A stretch of DNA of 9,516 nucleotides from Lentisphaeria bacterium (GCA_016302725.1 JAEDNB010000071.1:1-9516); one strand, 5' to 3'. Shown: positions 1-6,445, counted from the first letter of the stretch. Program-made: numbers and translations. The notes: generated by a model from the letters alone, not told the origin.

Positions 1-66
1 CCATTTGTCTTTAGGGCATGTATCGGTGTTCCATGGCATCCTGCGGCGGCTGGAGCCCGACGGCAT

Positions 67-306
67 TCATGCTCTTCCTGGGCATCTTGGGGATAGGTTC
101 CCTCTGCCATTTTCTCCGGTATTTTCCACCCTGGCATCCCAAAGTACAGCGCATGCCATTGAGGCCGCGTATTTGTCCAGCGACTTGTGCTCCTCAAGCC
201 TTTCGTAGAACTTGCAGACCGGCAACGTGCTCAGGTGGTTCAGAAAGAACGTTGCCTGCCTGCCCTCCCGGGAATGCCTCCCCGTCGCCTTGAAATCCTC
301 CCCGTC
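67..306 (-). pseudogene. possible decayed coding fragment, unidentified
   Basis: This is an open minus-strand frame of 79 codons between an in-frame TAG (309-307) and a TGA (69-67), with no plausible start codon at its head. The translation has a protein-like stretch, for example FFLNHLSTLPVCKFYERLEE followed by HKSLDKYAASMACAVL. After that the frame loses its protein-like character. A +1 shift near position 145 would continue as YFGMPGWKIPEKMAEG and stay open towards the left edge. A missing start, an early stop and an apparent frameshift fit a decayed gene. The composition reminds me of the C-terminal part of a transposase, but I see no DDE motif and no terminal inverted repeats, so the family is left open. 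Chance open reading in GC-rich DNA is the main alternative. Confidence 0.25.
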
Positions 307-309
307 CTA

Positions 310-541
310 GTAGAGGCTGCACGTCTCCCCCCGTCCCCGCCGACATGGGCGTGGACTTGACCGCGAAGGAGCCGGGGAGAAGCGGAGGGGGATTGGCCAA
401 GATTGCCGTTTGGCAATTTTCCGGCAATTTTGCCGAAGGGTGCAGGGAGTAGAATATTGAAAATTCCCTTTTTTTGGGGGGGCATGGGGACGGGGTTCCC
501 TTGCCTAGGGAGGAGTCCTTTCCTTTTTTCCTGCTTTGCGT
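310..541. other. gene-poor leader region upstream of the transferase
   Basis: I find no convincing gene here. It contains a direct repeat (ggcaatttt at 412-420 and 423-431, 11-base period), an A/T-richer segment around 450-475, a run of seven G at 476-482 followed by two GGGG blocks, and a 17-base pyrimidine tract (516-532) just before the next gene. The promoter of the rightward transferase-dgkA pair most likely lies in this stretch, but no good -35/-10 pair stands out. The best weak candidate is TTGCCG at 430-435 with GAATAT at 452-457. Confidence 0.4.
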
Positions 542-2458
542 ATGCCCATGGATGAGCGTCATCTGCATCTTCGGCAGAACCTTTTGTTCTTTGCCGTCCA
601 CCTGGTGGTTTTCTTTCTCCTGTGTCTCTGCCTTGCCTGCCACCAGGGGTTGGGGAGTCGTCTTTTGCCGGCCATTTGGCTGGTGGTTTCGGTGGTCACC
701 TACCCTGTGATGTACCTTTTGCCGGGGGTCTTGGCCTCCTTTGTGGGGCTGTCCCTGTTCAAGCCCCGGGTGGGCGGGGTGTTGTCCCTGGTGTTGGGGG
801 TGCTGTGGACCTCGGTATGCGAGTTCCTGCTGGTGTTGGACCTGGTGGTTTACCTGAAATTCGGGTATCATTTGAATGGTCTTGTGGTGAACCTGATGAT
901 TACCCCTGGCGGCTTTGAGGCCATGGGGCTGGGGGCGGAGACGATTGTGCCCTCCGCCGTCGGAGTGTTCCTGGCGGTGGCGGCCAATGTGCTCTTGGCC
1001 GTGTGGGTGCGTCGTCGCCGCACAGGCGCCTTTTTCGAAGGAACTTGTCTGCCTCGCCTGGGAGGGGTCCTGGCTCTGGGAGGGGTCCTTCTGTTTCTGG
1101 GGCTGTTGGGCGGCATGCTGATTTTTGCCTATGCGGACTTCTATTCACGTCGGGATGTCCTGGCCTACAACAACACCTATCCTGTCACCTTCTCCATGAG
1201 GATGCGGACCTTCCTGCGCCGCCTGGGCTGCAAGGAGCCTTCCCGGGAGGATCGGATTTTCAAGGCCGGGAAGGACGATGCGTTCATGCTGAACTATCCC
1301 GCCCGCCCCATCCGCAGGCGGAGCCCTGCGCGGAAGATGAACCTCCTCTGGCTGACCGCCGAGTCCCTCCGCTATGACCATCTGAATCCGGAGACCATGC
1401 CGGAGACCTGGGCCTTGGCGCAGCGGGGCCTCTGGGCACCCCAGCACTACAGCGGCGGGCATGGGACGCGCCCCGCCATGTTTTCCATGTTCTATGGAAT
1501 CTACGGCACCAACTGGGGGGCCTTCCTCCATGCCAGGCGGCCGCCCCTTCTCTTCGACTGGCTGGAGGAGGACGGCTATGAATTCCTGGTGCAGACCTCC
1601 GCGCGGTTCACCTATCCCGAGTTCGACCAGACCATTTTCGCCTCCATCCCCTCGGAGTGCATGAGGGAAATCCGGGACAAGGAACCCTGGCGGCGGGATG
1701 TCATCGGCATGGACCGGATGGTGGAGTTCCTCCAGGGGCGCACCCCCGATTCCCCGCCTTTCTTCGCCTTCCATTTCTTCGAAAGCACCCATGCGCCATA
1801 TACCTTTGATGAAAGCCAGGCCTTGCGGGAGAACTACATTCCGGAGATCAACTATGCCACGGTTTCGGTCAAGGATGCGCCGGGCATCTTCACCCGCCAG
1901 GTGAATGCCGCCCACCATGTGGACCGGCAGATTGGCCGGGTGCTGGCCGCGCTTCAGGCCAATCCCGCCATTGCCGAAAACACCATCGTGGTGGTGACCG
2001 GGGACCATGGGGAGGAATTCTTCGAAAAGGGGCACCTGGGGCACAACTCCTCCTTCGTGGAGGAGCAAATCCGCACCCCCTTGGTCATCTTCCTGCCTGG
2101 GGAGCCTCCCAGAAAACTCCTTCACCGCAGCCATCACACGGACATCATCCCCACTTTGGCCCCCTTCTTCGGGGTGGAAAACACCCCCTGGGACTACTCC
2201 GTGGGGAAAAGCCTCCTGGGCGACCAGTACGATCGGGAGTATTTCATTGTCTGCGGCTGGAGGCTGAATACCTTTGTCTGCCCCGATTTCAAATACATCC
2301 TGCCTGTGGAGGCCGGGAAGAAATACTACGGCAGGAATGTGCTTCTCTCCGGAGACCGCCCGGGGGAAGAGGAGAGTGAACTCCTCCAAAGCCACTTCCA
2401 GCAGTTCCTCCAGGCGAACCAGGACATGAGCCGATTCGTCAGGCAAAACAAGAAGTGA
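542..2458 (+). CDS. YejM/LtaS-like inner-membrane sulfatase-fold transferase (DUF3413-like N-terminus)
   Basis: This 638-residue membrane protein has a hydrophobic N-terminal third with about five membrane segments (roughly residues 12-34, 40-74, 80-105, 136-156 and 173-198). It includes the YHLNGLVVNLMITPGG stretch, which resembles the DUF3413 region of YejM/PbgA. A periplasmic alkaline-phosphatase/sulfatase-fold domain follows, from about residue 267. Putative metal and catalytic residues are visible: E274 in LWLTAESLRYD, T309 in GGHGTRP (position of the LtaS nucleophile), D488 and H489 in VVVTGDHGEEF, and H417 in ESTHAPY. Known relatives transfer phosphoglycerol or phosphoethanolamine, or (enterobacterial YejM) act as a regulator of LPS synthesis. 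The intact metal ligands and the dgkA neighbour favour an active transferase here, which is an inference. ATG 542 was chosen; TTG 536 and ATG 548 are alternatives. AGGGAGGAG (507-515) is too distant to be a normal ribosome site. The donor and acceptor are unknown. Confidence 0.85.
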   Translation: MPMDERHLHLRQNLLFFAVHLVVFFLLCLCLACHQGLGSRLLPAIWLVVSVVTYPVMYLLPGVLASFVGLSLFKPRVGGVLSLVLGVLWTSVCEFLLVLDLVVYLKFGYHLNGLVVNLMITPGGFEAMGLGAETIVPSAVGVFLAVAANVLLAVWVRRRRTGAFFEGTCLPRLGGVLALGGVLLFLGLLGGMLIFAYADFYSRRDVLAYNNTYPVTFSMRMRTFLRRLGCKEPSREDRIFKAGKDDAFMLNYPARPIRRRSPARKMNLLWLTAESLRYDHLNPETMPETWALAQRGLWAPQHYSGGHGTRPAMFSMFYGIYGTNWGAFLHARRPPLLFDWLEEDGYEFLVQTSARFTYPEFDQTIFASIPSECMREIRDKEPWRRDVIGMDRMVEFLQGRTPDSPPFFAFHFFESTHAPYTFDESQALRENYIPEINYATVSVKDAPGIFTRQVNAAHHVDRQIGRVLAALQANPAIAENTIVVVTGDHGEEFFEKGHLGHNSSFVEEQIRTPLVIFLPGEPPRKLLHRSHHTDIIPTLAPFFGVENTPWDYSVGKSLLGDQYDREYFIVCGWRLNTFVCPDFKYILPVEAGKKYYGRNVLLSGDRPGEEESELLQSHFQQFLQANQDMSRFVRQNKK

Positions 2459-2485
2459 GGGGCACCCCTCCCTTCCCCCTTGATT

Positions 2486-2914
2486 ATGGAAAACGAACCG
2501 AAAAAACGGGAGGCGGCTGCCTCCCCCGCAAGGGACAGAAAGCCGGAAAAACTCCAGGGCATAAGGCATTTCCTTGCCGCTGCAGGATATAGCGCAAAGG
2601 GCCTGAAGGCCGCCTTCCGGCATGAGGCCGCCTTCCGACAGGACCTGCTCCTGGTCGCCTGCCAGGCCCTCCTCCTCTTTCTCCTGCCCCTCTCCCTGGA
2701 GTGCCGGCTCGTGATGCTTGCCCTGGGCGGAATCCTCCTGGCCGTGGAATTGCTCAACTCCGCCCTGGAAGCGGTGGTGGACCTGGCTTCCCCCCAGTGG
2801 CATGAATTGGCGGGACGCGCCAAGGACATGGGCAGCGCCGCCGTCTTCTGCCTCCTGGCCACATTGGGGGGAGGTTGGGCGATGATATTGTATAAGTTGT
2901 TTATTATAAAGTAG
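2486..2914 (+). CDS. dgkA: diacylglycerol kinase, prokaryotic integral-membrane type
   Basis: The protein phosphorylates diacylglycerol with ATP to give phosphatidic acid in the inner membrane, recycling diacylglycerol left by head-group transfer reactions. It has 142 residues against 121 in E. coli; the extra length is a charged, Lys/Arg/Glu-rich N-terminus of about 25 residues. The family core is clear: AAGYSAKGLKAAFRHEAAFRQ, then three membrane helices, with signatures ELLNSALEAVVDL and HELAGRAKDMGSAAV. By comparison with E. coli, E88 is the catalytic-base position (E69), N91 and E95 lie in the active site, E47 matches metal-binding E28, and K113/D114 are conserved. It starts 27 bases after the transferase stop on the same strand, so cotranscription is likely. 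ATG 2486 is preferred to the in-frame TTG at 2480. No Shine-Dalgarno is seen; a 17-base pyrimidine run ends 4 bases upstream. Confidence 0.95.
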   Translation: MENEPKKREAAASPARDRKPEKLQGIRHFLAAAGYSAKGLKAAFRHEAAFRQDLLLVACQALLLFLLPLSLECRLVMLALGGILLAVELLNSALEAVVDLASPQWHELAGRAKDMGSAAVFCLLATLGGGWAMILYKLFIIK

Positions 2915-2925
2915 TTATACTTTAT
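2906..2925. repeat. AT-rich inverted repeat at the convergent gene junction
   Basis: This is a perfect 8-base-pair inverted repeat, ATAAAGTA / TACTTTAT, with a 4-base loop. It spans the dgkA stop codon (2912-2914) and ends one base before the histidine kinase stop (2927-2929). It could act as a weak bidirectional terminator for the two convergent transcripts. The stem contains only one G-C pair and has no clean T-run on either side, so termination is uncertain. Confidence 0.4.
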
Positions 2926-2926
2926 C

Positions 2927-4543
2927 TCACCTCTCCCGGGGCAGGGTGACTTGGAAGAGGCTGCCCCGTCCTGGTGCGCTGACCACCCGGACGGTGCCGC
3001 CCAGGGATTCGGCCACGGCCTTCACCAGGCTCAATCCCAGGCCGTTTCCGGGGCGGCTCCGGCTGGCGTCGGAGCGATAGAAGCGCTGGAAGACTTTGGT
3101 TTGCTCCTCCTGGGGGATTCCCGGTCCGCTGTCCTGGACGGAGAGAAGGATGGCCTGGGGGAAGGTCTCTAGGCGGAGCGTGACCGTGCCCATGGCGGGA
3201 GTGTATTTGAGGGCGTTGTCCAGGAGATTTGCGGCCATCCTTTCCCATTGCCGGGGGTTGCATGGGTAGATGACGGGGTGTGTGGGGAGTTCCAGTTGGA
3301 GCAGGATTTTCCGGTCTTCGGCCAGGGTGGAGAAGGCCTCCTGGAGCCTTTGGAGGAGTAGGTTCAGGTTTGTGGGCTGGGTGGGGGCGCGGTCCAGGCG
3401 TTTTTCCAGGCGGGTGATGTCCAGCATGGTCTGCATGGTGGCGATCAGGTCGTCGCACTCTTCGGCCACCAGGGCGGGGAAGTCCTGGTCTCTTCGGTGG
3501 AGCAGTTCCAGTTCCGCCCGGGTGCGCATCCTGGTGAGGGGGGTGCGCAAGTCGTGGGCGATGTCGTCGGTCACATTCTGGAGTTCTTCCAGGAGTTTCT
3601 GGGTATTGTCCGTCATGTGGTTGAAGGCCTCCATGAGGGAGGTCAGTTCCCGGCTTTCTCCGTTGGTGGCGAGTCGCAGGGTGAAATTTCCCTTGGCGAT
3701 GGCGTCGGCGGCATTTCCCAGGCGTTCCAGGCCGGAGGAGATTCGCTTGGCGAAGAGGGTGGCCAGGATAGCCTCCATGGGAAGGGAGGCAAGGAAGAGG
3801 AGGACGAAGAAGAGGAGGAGGTGGTGGAGATTCTCCAGGGAGTCGTGGATGTTTTCCCCGATGAGCAGGTAGTTGCCGTCGAAGAGGCGTTTCACGTGCA
3901 GGAGGACGGTGAGGTCCTTGTCGTTGAGGGTGTGGAAGCCCTCCCTGGGGGGCGCCTCGCGGAAGAGCCTGGTGAAGAGAGGGAGGTATTGTGGGTGGAA
4001 GGCGGAGCGTGCCCCCGCGTCTCCCTGGCTGTCCGTCAGGAGGAAGAAGAGTTTGTCGATTCCCTGGCCGTAGGATTCCTCATTGAATTCCTGGTCCAGG
4101 TAGTTCAGGGCGATGTCGGGGTCGCTGGGGAGGACGGAGACGATTTGGCGGGAGAGGCTGTCATAGAGTGCCAAGGCAGGCATTCCCTGGGAGAGGGTGG
4201 CCAGATAGATTTCCCCGGTTTCCTCCACGTGGTAGGCGGCCAGTGGGGTGAGGGGGGGCTCCTGCCGTTGCATGGCCTGGCGGCAGGCCAGGGGCAGTTC
4301 AGGGAGGAGGCAGATAGTGCCTCCGGGGGGTTCCTCCCTTTGGCAGACATATTCGAAGACGAACTCCGTGCTGAAGATTTGGAGTTTTCGCCGGGCGGTG
4401 GAGAGGAGGAAATGCCGCTGGGAGAGATAGGCCAGCAGCATGGCGCAGACGAGGGTCAGGGCGGTGCCGCAGAGGAGGTAGCCCGCCGCCTGGAGTTTCA
4501 GGGTGCCCTTCCAGGGGAGGCGTTTAGGAATCTTCCAGGACAT
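2927..4543 (-). CDS. membrane sensor histidine kinase
   Basis: This 538-residue sensor kinase is the partner of the upstream response regulator. In order it has a membrane helix (about 19-40), a periplasmic sensor region of about 200 residues that I do not recognise (41-240), a second membrane helix (about 241-264), a HAMP linker (about 265-318), the HisKA dimerisation domain with phospho-acceptor H330 in DDIAHDLRTPLTR, and a HATPase domain. The HATPase has an N box (ANLLDNALKYTP, N443), G1 box DSGPGIP (471-477) and G2 box GNGLGLSLV (499-507). Every kinase motif is intact. Its ATG overlaps the end of the regulator gene by 20 bases, a strong sign of translational coupling. The signal sensed is unknown. 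The arrangement of CusS-, PmrB- or ColS-type kinases is similar, but nothing in the periplasmic part fixes the ligand. Confidence 0.93.
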   Translation of the reverse strand: MSWKIPKRLPWKGTLKLQAAGYLLCGTALTLVCAMLLAYLSQRHFLLSTARRKLQIFSTEFVFEYVCQREEPPGGTICLLPELPLACRQAMQRQEPPLTPLAAYHVEETGEIYLATLSQGMPALALYDSLSRQIVSVLPSDPDIALNYLDQEFNEESYGQGIDKLFFLLTDSQGDAGARSAFHPQYLPLFTRLFREAPPREGFHTLNDKDLTVLLHVKRLFDGNYLLIGENIHDSLENLHHLLLFFVLLFLASLPMEAILATLFAKRISSGLERLGNAADAIAKGNFTLRLATNGESRELTSLMEAFNHMTDNTQKLLEELQNVTDDIAHDLRTPLTRMRTRAELELLHRRDQDFPALVAEECDDLIATMQTMLDITRLEKRLDRAPTQPTNLNLLLQRLQEAFSTLAEDRKILLQLELPTHPVIYPCNPRQWERMAANLLDNALKYTPAMGTVTLRLETFPQAILLSVQDSGPGIPQEEQTKVFQRFYRSDASRSRPGNGLGLSLVKAVAESLGGTVRVVSAPGRGSLFQVTLPRER

Positions 4544-5198
4544 ATCCGAATCCCCGGATGGTCTTCAGCAGCCGCGGCTGGAAATTCTTGTCGATTTTGT
4601 CCCGCAGGTGGCAGATCCGGGAATCCACCACATTGGTATGGGGGTCGAAATTGTATTCCCAGACATGTTCCATGATGGTGGTGCGGGAGACCACCCGCCC
4701 CCGGTTTCTCATGAGGAATTCCAGGAGCTGGAATTCCAGGGGCTGGAGGAGGATGCGGGTGTTTCCCCGGTAGACCTTCCTGGCCACCAGGTCCATCCTC
4801 AGGTCGGCCACGCGCAGTTCGGTGGGGGCGGGGGTGGCGGCGGCCCTCCGGAGTTGGGCGGCGGCCCGGGCCAGCAGTTCCGTGAGGGAGAAGGGCTTGG
4901 TCTGGTAATCGTCGGCGCCGCATTCCAGCCCGTGGATTTTGTTCTCCTCCTCGTTGCGTGCGCTCAACATGATGATGGGGAAGGTGCGCCCCCCCTGCCG
5001 CAGTTGGCGCACCACCTGGAATCCGTCCATTTCCGGGAGCATCACATCCACGATGGCCAGGTCGAAGGTATTGCCCAGCCCCAGGGCGAGGCCTTCCTTT
5101 CCATTGTAGGCCGTGCAGACGGAATATCCGGCGGCTTCGAAGCCGGTCTTCATGAAATCCACGGTGGTGCGGTCGTCGTCGATGAGGAGTACGCGCAT
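4524..5198 (-). CDS. OmpR-family response regulator
   Basis: This 224-residue DNA-binding regulator has an N-terminal receiver domain (1-115) with acidic residues D7-D9 (LLIDDD), phospho-acceptor D51 in IVDVMLPEMDG, switch residue S79 and K101 in TKPF. The C-terminal winged-helix domain (about 130-224) includes LQPLEFQLLEFLMRNRG, the recognition-helix region NVVDSRICHLRDKID and the terminal TIRGFGYVLED. The winged helix is close in style to CusR/CopR-type regulators, but metal sensing cannot be concluded from that. ATG 5198 was chosen because it immediately precedes the receiver's first strand (MRVLLIDDD). A longer frame to 5327 would add a low-complexity tail with no homology. It is followed by the kinase gene with a 20-base overlap and is divergent from the methyltransferase gene. 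Candidate targets are its own promoter and the neighbouring transferase-dgkA pair. Confidence 0.94.
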   Translation of the reverse strand: MRVLLIDDDRTTVDFMKTGFEAAGYSVCTAYNGKEGLALGLGNTFDLAIVDVMLPEMDGFQVVRQLRQGGRTFPIIMLSARNEEENKIHGLECGADDYQTKPFSLTELLARAAAQLRRAAATPAPTELRVADLRMDLVARKVYRGNTRILLQPLEFQLLEFLMRNRGRVVSRTTIMEHVWEYNFDPHTNVVDSRICHLRDKIDKNFQPRLLKTIRGFGYVLEDS

Positions 5199-5202
5199 AG
5201 GC

Positions 5203-5231
5203 GGGGCAGGGGGGAGGGGGGAGAAGCGGGG
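5203..5231 (+). other. G-tract cluster (G-quadruplex-type motif) in the regulator leader
   Basis: Four G tracts lie in 29 bases on the plus strand: GGGG (5203-5206), GGGGGG (5209-5214), GGGGGG (5216-5221) and GGGG (5228-5231), with loops of 2, 1 and 6 bases. This meets the usual sequence rule for a G-quadruplex. It lies 4 bases upstream of the regulator ATG, where the mRNA copy would be C-rich. Confidence 0.5.
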
Positions 5232-5232
5232 A

Positions 5233-5242
5233 TAATATATTA
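5233..5242. promoter_or_regulatory. AT palindrome TAATATATTA, possible -10 or operator region
   Basis: This perfect 10-base palindrome is an AT island in a G/C-rich divergent intergenic region. On the minus strand TATATT or TATTAT could be the -10 of the regulator-kinase operon. TTGGCA lies upstream, but the spacing (13-15 bases) is short. On the plus strand GATAAT (5231-5236) could serve the methyltransferase. No canonical -35 supports either reading. Confidence 0.3.
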
Positions 5243-5319
5243 CCGTCCCACCTGCCAACGGGGAGGGGGTGTCCCCTTCTCCGTTTCCCTTTCCGCCAGT
5301 GGGGGGATTTTCCCGCCTG

Positions 5320-5336
5320 CCCCGCATTTGGCGGGG
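5320..5336 (+). promoter_or_regulatory. hairpin over the methyltransferase ribosome-binding region
   Basis: CCCCGC (5320-5325) and GCGGGG (5331-5336) form a 6-base-pair, all-G/C stem with a 5-base loop. The right arm includes the first four bases of GGGGAGG (5333-5339), the only Shine-Dalgarno-like element before ATG 5342. If the mRNA starts upstream, the stem would hide this element. GGAGG lies only 2 bases from the ATG, which is too close for an optimal site. Confidence 0.35.
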
Positions 5337-5341
5337 AGGCC

Positions 5342-6346
5342 ATGCGCTTCCTGTCCCGGATTCACCACTCCTTTTCCATGCCCATCGAGAGTTCCCCCCT
5401 CCGCTCCCCCCGCAACCGCACCCTGTCCCTTTCCCAGGGAGAGCGTGAGCGCCTGGGGAAGAAGGTATTGCGTCCCACGGGGCTCTTGGCCGTGTCGGAG
5501 CTGGAGGGGAGGGTGCTCCAGGGGGATGCCCTGGAACTCCTGGAGTTCCTTCCCGATTCCTTCGTGGACCTGCTGATCCTGGACCCCCCCTACAATCTCC
5601 CCATGGTCTTCGGGGACCGGCATTTCGGAAGAGGTTCAGACCAGGCCTACCTGGCGTATCTGGAAACCTGGTTCCCCCGGATGATGCGCCTCCTCAAACC
5701 CCGAGCCTCCGTCTATCTCTGCGGGGACTGGCGCACCTCCCTGGGGGATGTGACAATCATGGCACGGCATCTCCATCTGCGCAACCGCATCACATGGCAG
5801 AGGGAAAAGGGGCGCGGCGCCTCCGCCAACTGGAAGAGCGGGTGCGAGGACATCTGGTTTGGCACCCGGGACCGGGAGTATGTCTTCCATCTCCAGGAGG
5901 TGCAGATGCGCAGGAGGGTGCTCGCCCCCTACCGGGGAAAGGATGGCGTGGCCCGGGACTGGCAAAGGGAAGAGGGGGGGCGGGCCTACCGCATGACATG
6001 CCCCTCCAATTTCTGGGACGACCTGACGGTCCCTTTCTGGGCCATGGCGGAAAACACTCCCCATCCTACCCAGAAGCCGGAAAAACTCCTGGCCAAGCTC
6101 ATCCTGGCCAGTTCCAATCCGGGGGATTTTGTCTTCGACCCCTTCCTGGGAAGCGGAACCACCGCCGTGGTGGCCAAAAAACTCCATCGCCGCTTCGCCG
6201 GAATCGAACTCTGCCAGGAATATTGCTGCTGGGCCTTGAAACGGCTGGAAATGGCCGGGGAGAATCCCCGCATCCAGGGCTATGAGGACGGCGTCTTCTG
6301 GGAGCGGAACAGCGCCCCCACGCCCCGCCACGGCCACACTCCTTGA
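5342..6346 (+). CDS. beta-class N6-adenine DNA methyltransferase, orphan
   Basis: The enzyme transfers a methyl group from S-adenosylmethionine to adenine in a specific DNA sequence. It has 334 residues. Catalytic motif IV DPPY (81-84, LILDPPYNL) comes first and the AdoMet-binding motif I FDPFLGSGT (265-273) near the C-terminus, the order of the beta class. DPPY rather than SPPY favours adenine N6 over cytosine N4. Further family-like stretches are RITWQREKGRGASANWKSG, PSNFWDDLTVPFW and HPTQKPEKLL (241-250); as I recall them these resemble the M.RsrI type of beta-class enzyme, but the target site cannot be read from sequence alone. No endonuclease gene is adjacent. ATG 5342 gives the longest frame. 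ATG 5378 would give 322 residues and removes a Pro/Ser/Arg-rich tail, so it is a real alternative. The gene is divergent from the response regulator and lies upstream of the RNase gene on the same strand. Confidence 0.92.
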   Translation: MRFLSRIHHSFSMPIESSPLRSPRNRTLSLSQGERERLGKKVLRPTGLLAVSELEGRVLQGDALELLEFLPDSFVDLLILDPPYNLPMVFGDRHFGRGSDQAYLAYLETWFPRMMRLLKPRASVYLCGDWRTSLGDVTIMARHLHLRNRITWQREKGRGASANWKSGCEDIWFGTRDREYVFHLQEVQMRRRVLAPYRGKDGVARDWQREEGGRAYRMTCPSNFWDDLTVPFWAMAENTPHPTQKPEKLLAKLILASSNPGDFVFDPFLGSGTTAVVAKKLHRRFAGIELCQEYCCWALKRLEMAGENPRIQGYEDGVFWERNSAPTPRHGHTP

Positions 6347-6375
6347 AAACAGAGGCGGGCAAGGCCCCGGGAAAA

Positions 6376-6413
6376 GGTGGGGCGGAAAGCCGTCAGGGTG
6401 GGGCGGAAAGCCG
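6376..6413 (+). repeat. 17-base tandem direct repeat, 21-base period
   Basis: GGTGGGGCGGAAAGCCG occurs exactly at 6376-6392 and again at 6397-6413. The 21-base period is close to two helical turns. The pair lies in the 112-base gap between the methyltransferase stop and the RNase start, about 45-80 bases before the RNase ATG. It could be a paired protein-binding site or a small duplication. Confidence 0.6.
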
Positions 6414-6425
6414 CCTCCTCTCCGT

Positions 6426-6439
6426 GGGGAGCGCTCCCC
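6426..6439. promoter_or_regulatory. perfect 14-base palindrome upstream of the RNase gene
   Basis: GGGGAGCGCTCCCC is a perfect palindrome 19 bases before the RNase ATG. It sits where a -35 region would be relative to the TATATT at 6446-6451, so it could be an operator or the stem of an RNA structure. No binding protein is known from the sequence. Confidence 0.4.
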
Positions 6440-6445
6440 TGCCAT

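Noticed and set aside
344..452. Short plus-strand frame starting MGVDLTAKEPG
   Set aside because: It has only about 34 codons, no ribosome-binding signal and no recognisable family. Chance cannot be excluded.
1145..2803. 552-codon minus-strand open frame opposite the transferase and dgkA
   Set aside because: It is the shadow of two confidently identified genes and has no domain features.
3790..3840. Purine-rich GGA/GAA tandem-like stretch
   Set aside because: It is the complement of Leu/Phe codons in the second membrane helix of the kinase, so it needs no other explanation.
3497..4675. 392-codon plus-strand open frame opposite the kinase
   Set aside because: It is a Glu/Gly/Val-rich shadow of the kinase and crosses into the regulator gene. 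No family is recognisable.
5199..5327. Longer start for the response regulator
   Set aside because: The extra residues are low-complexity and run through the probable promoter and G-tract region. The receiver domain begins exactly at ATG 5198.
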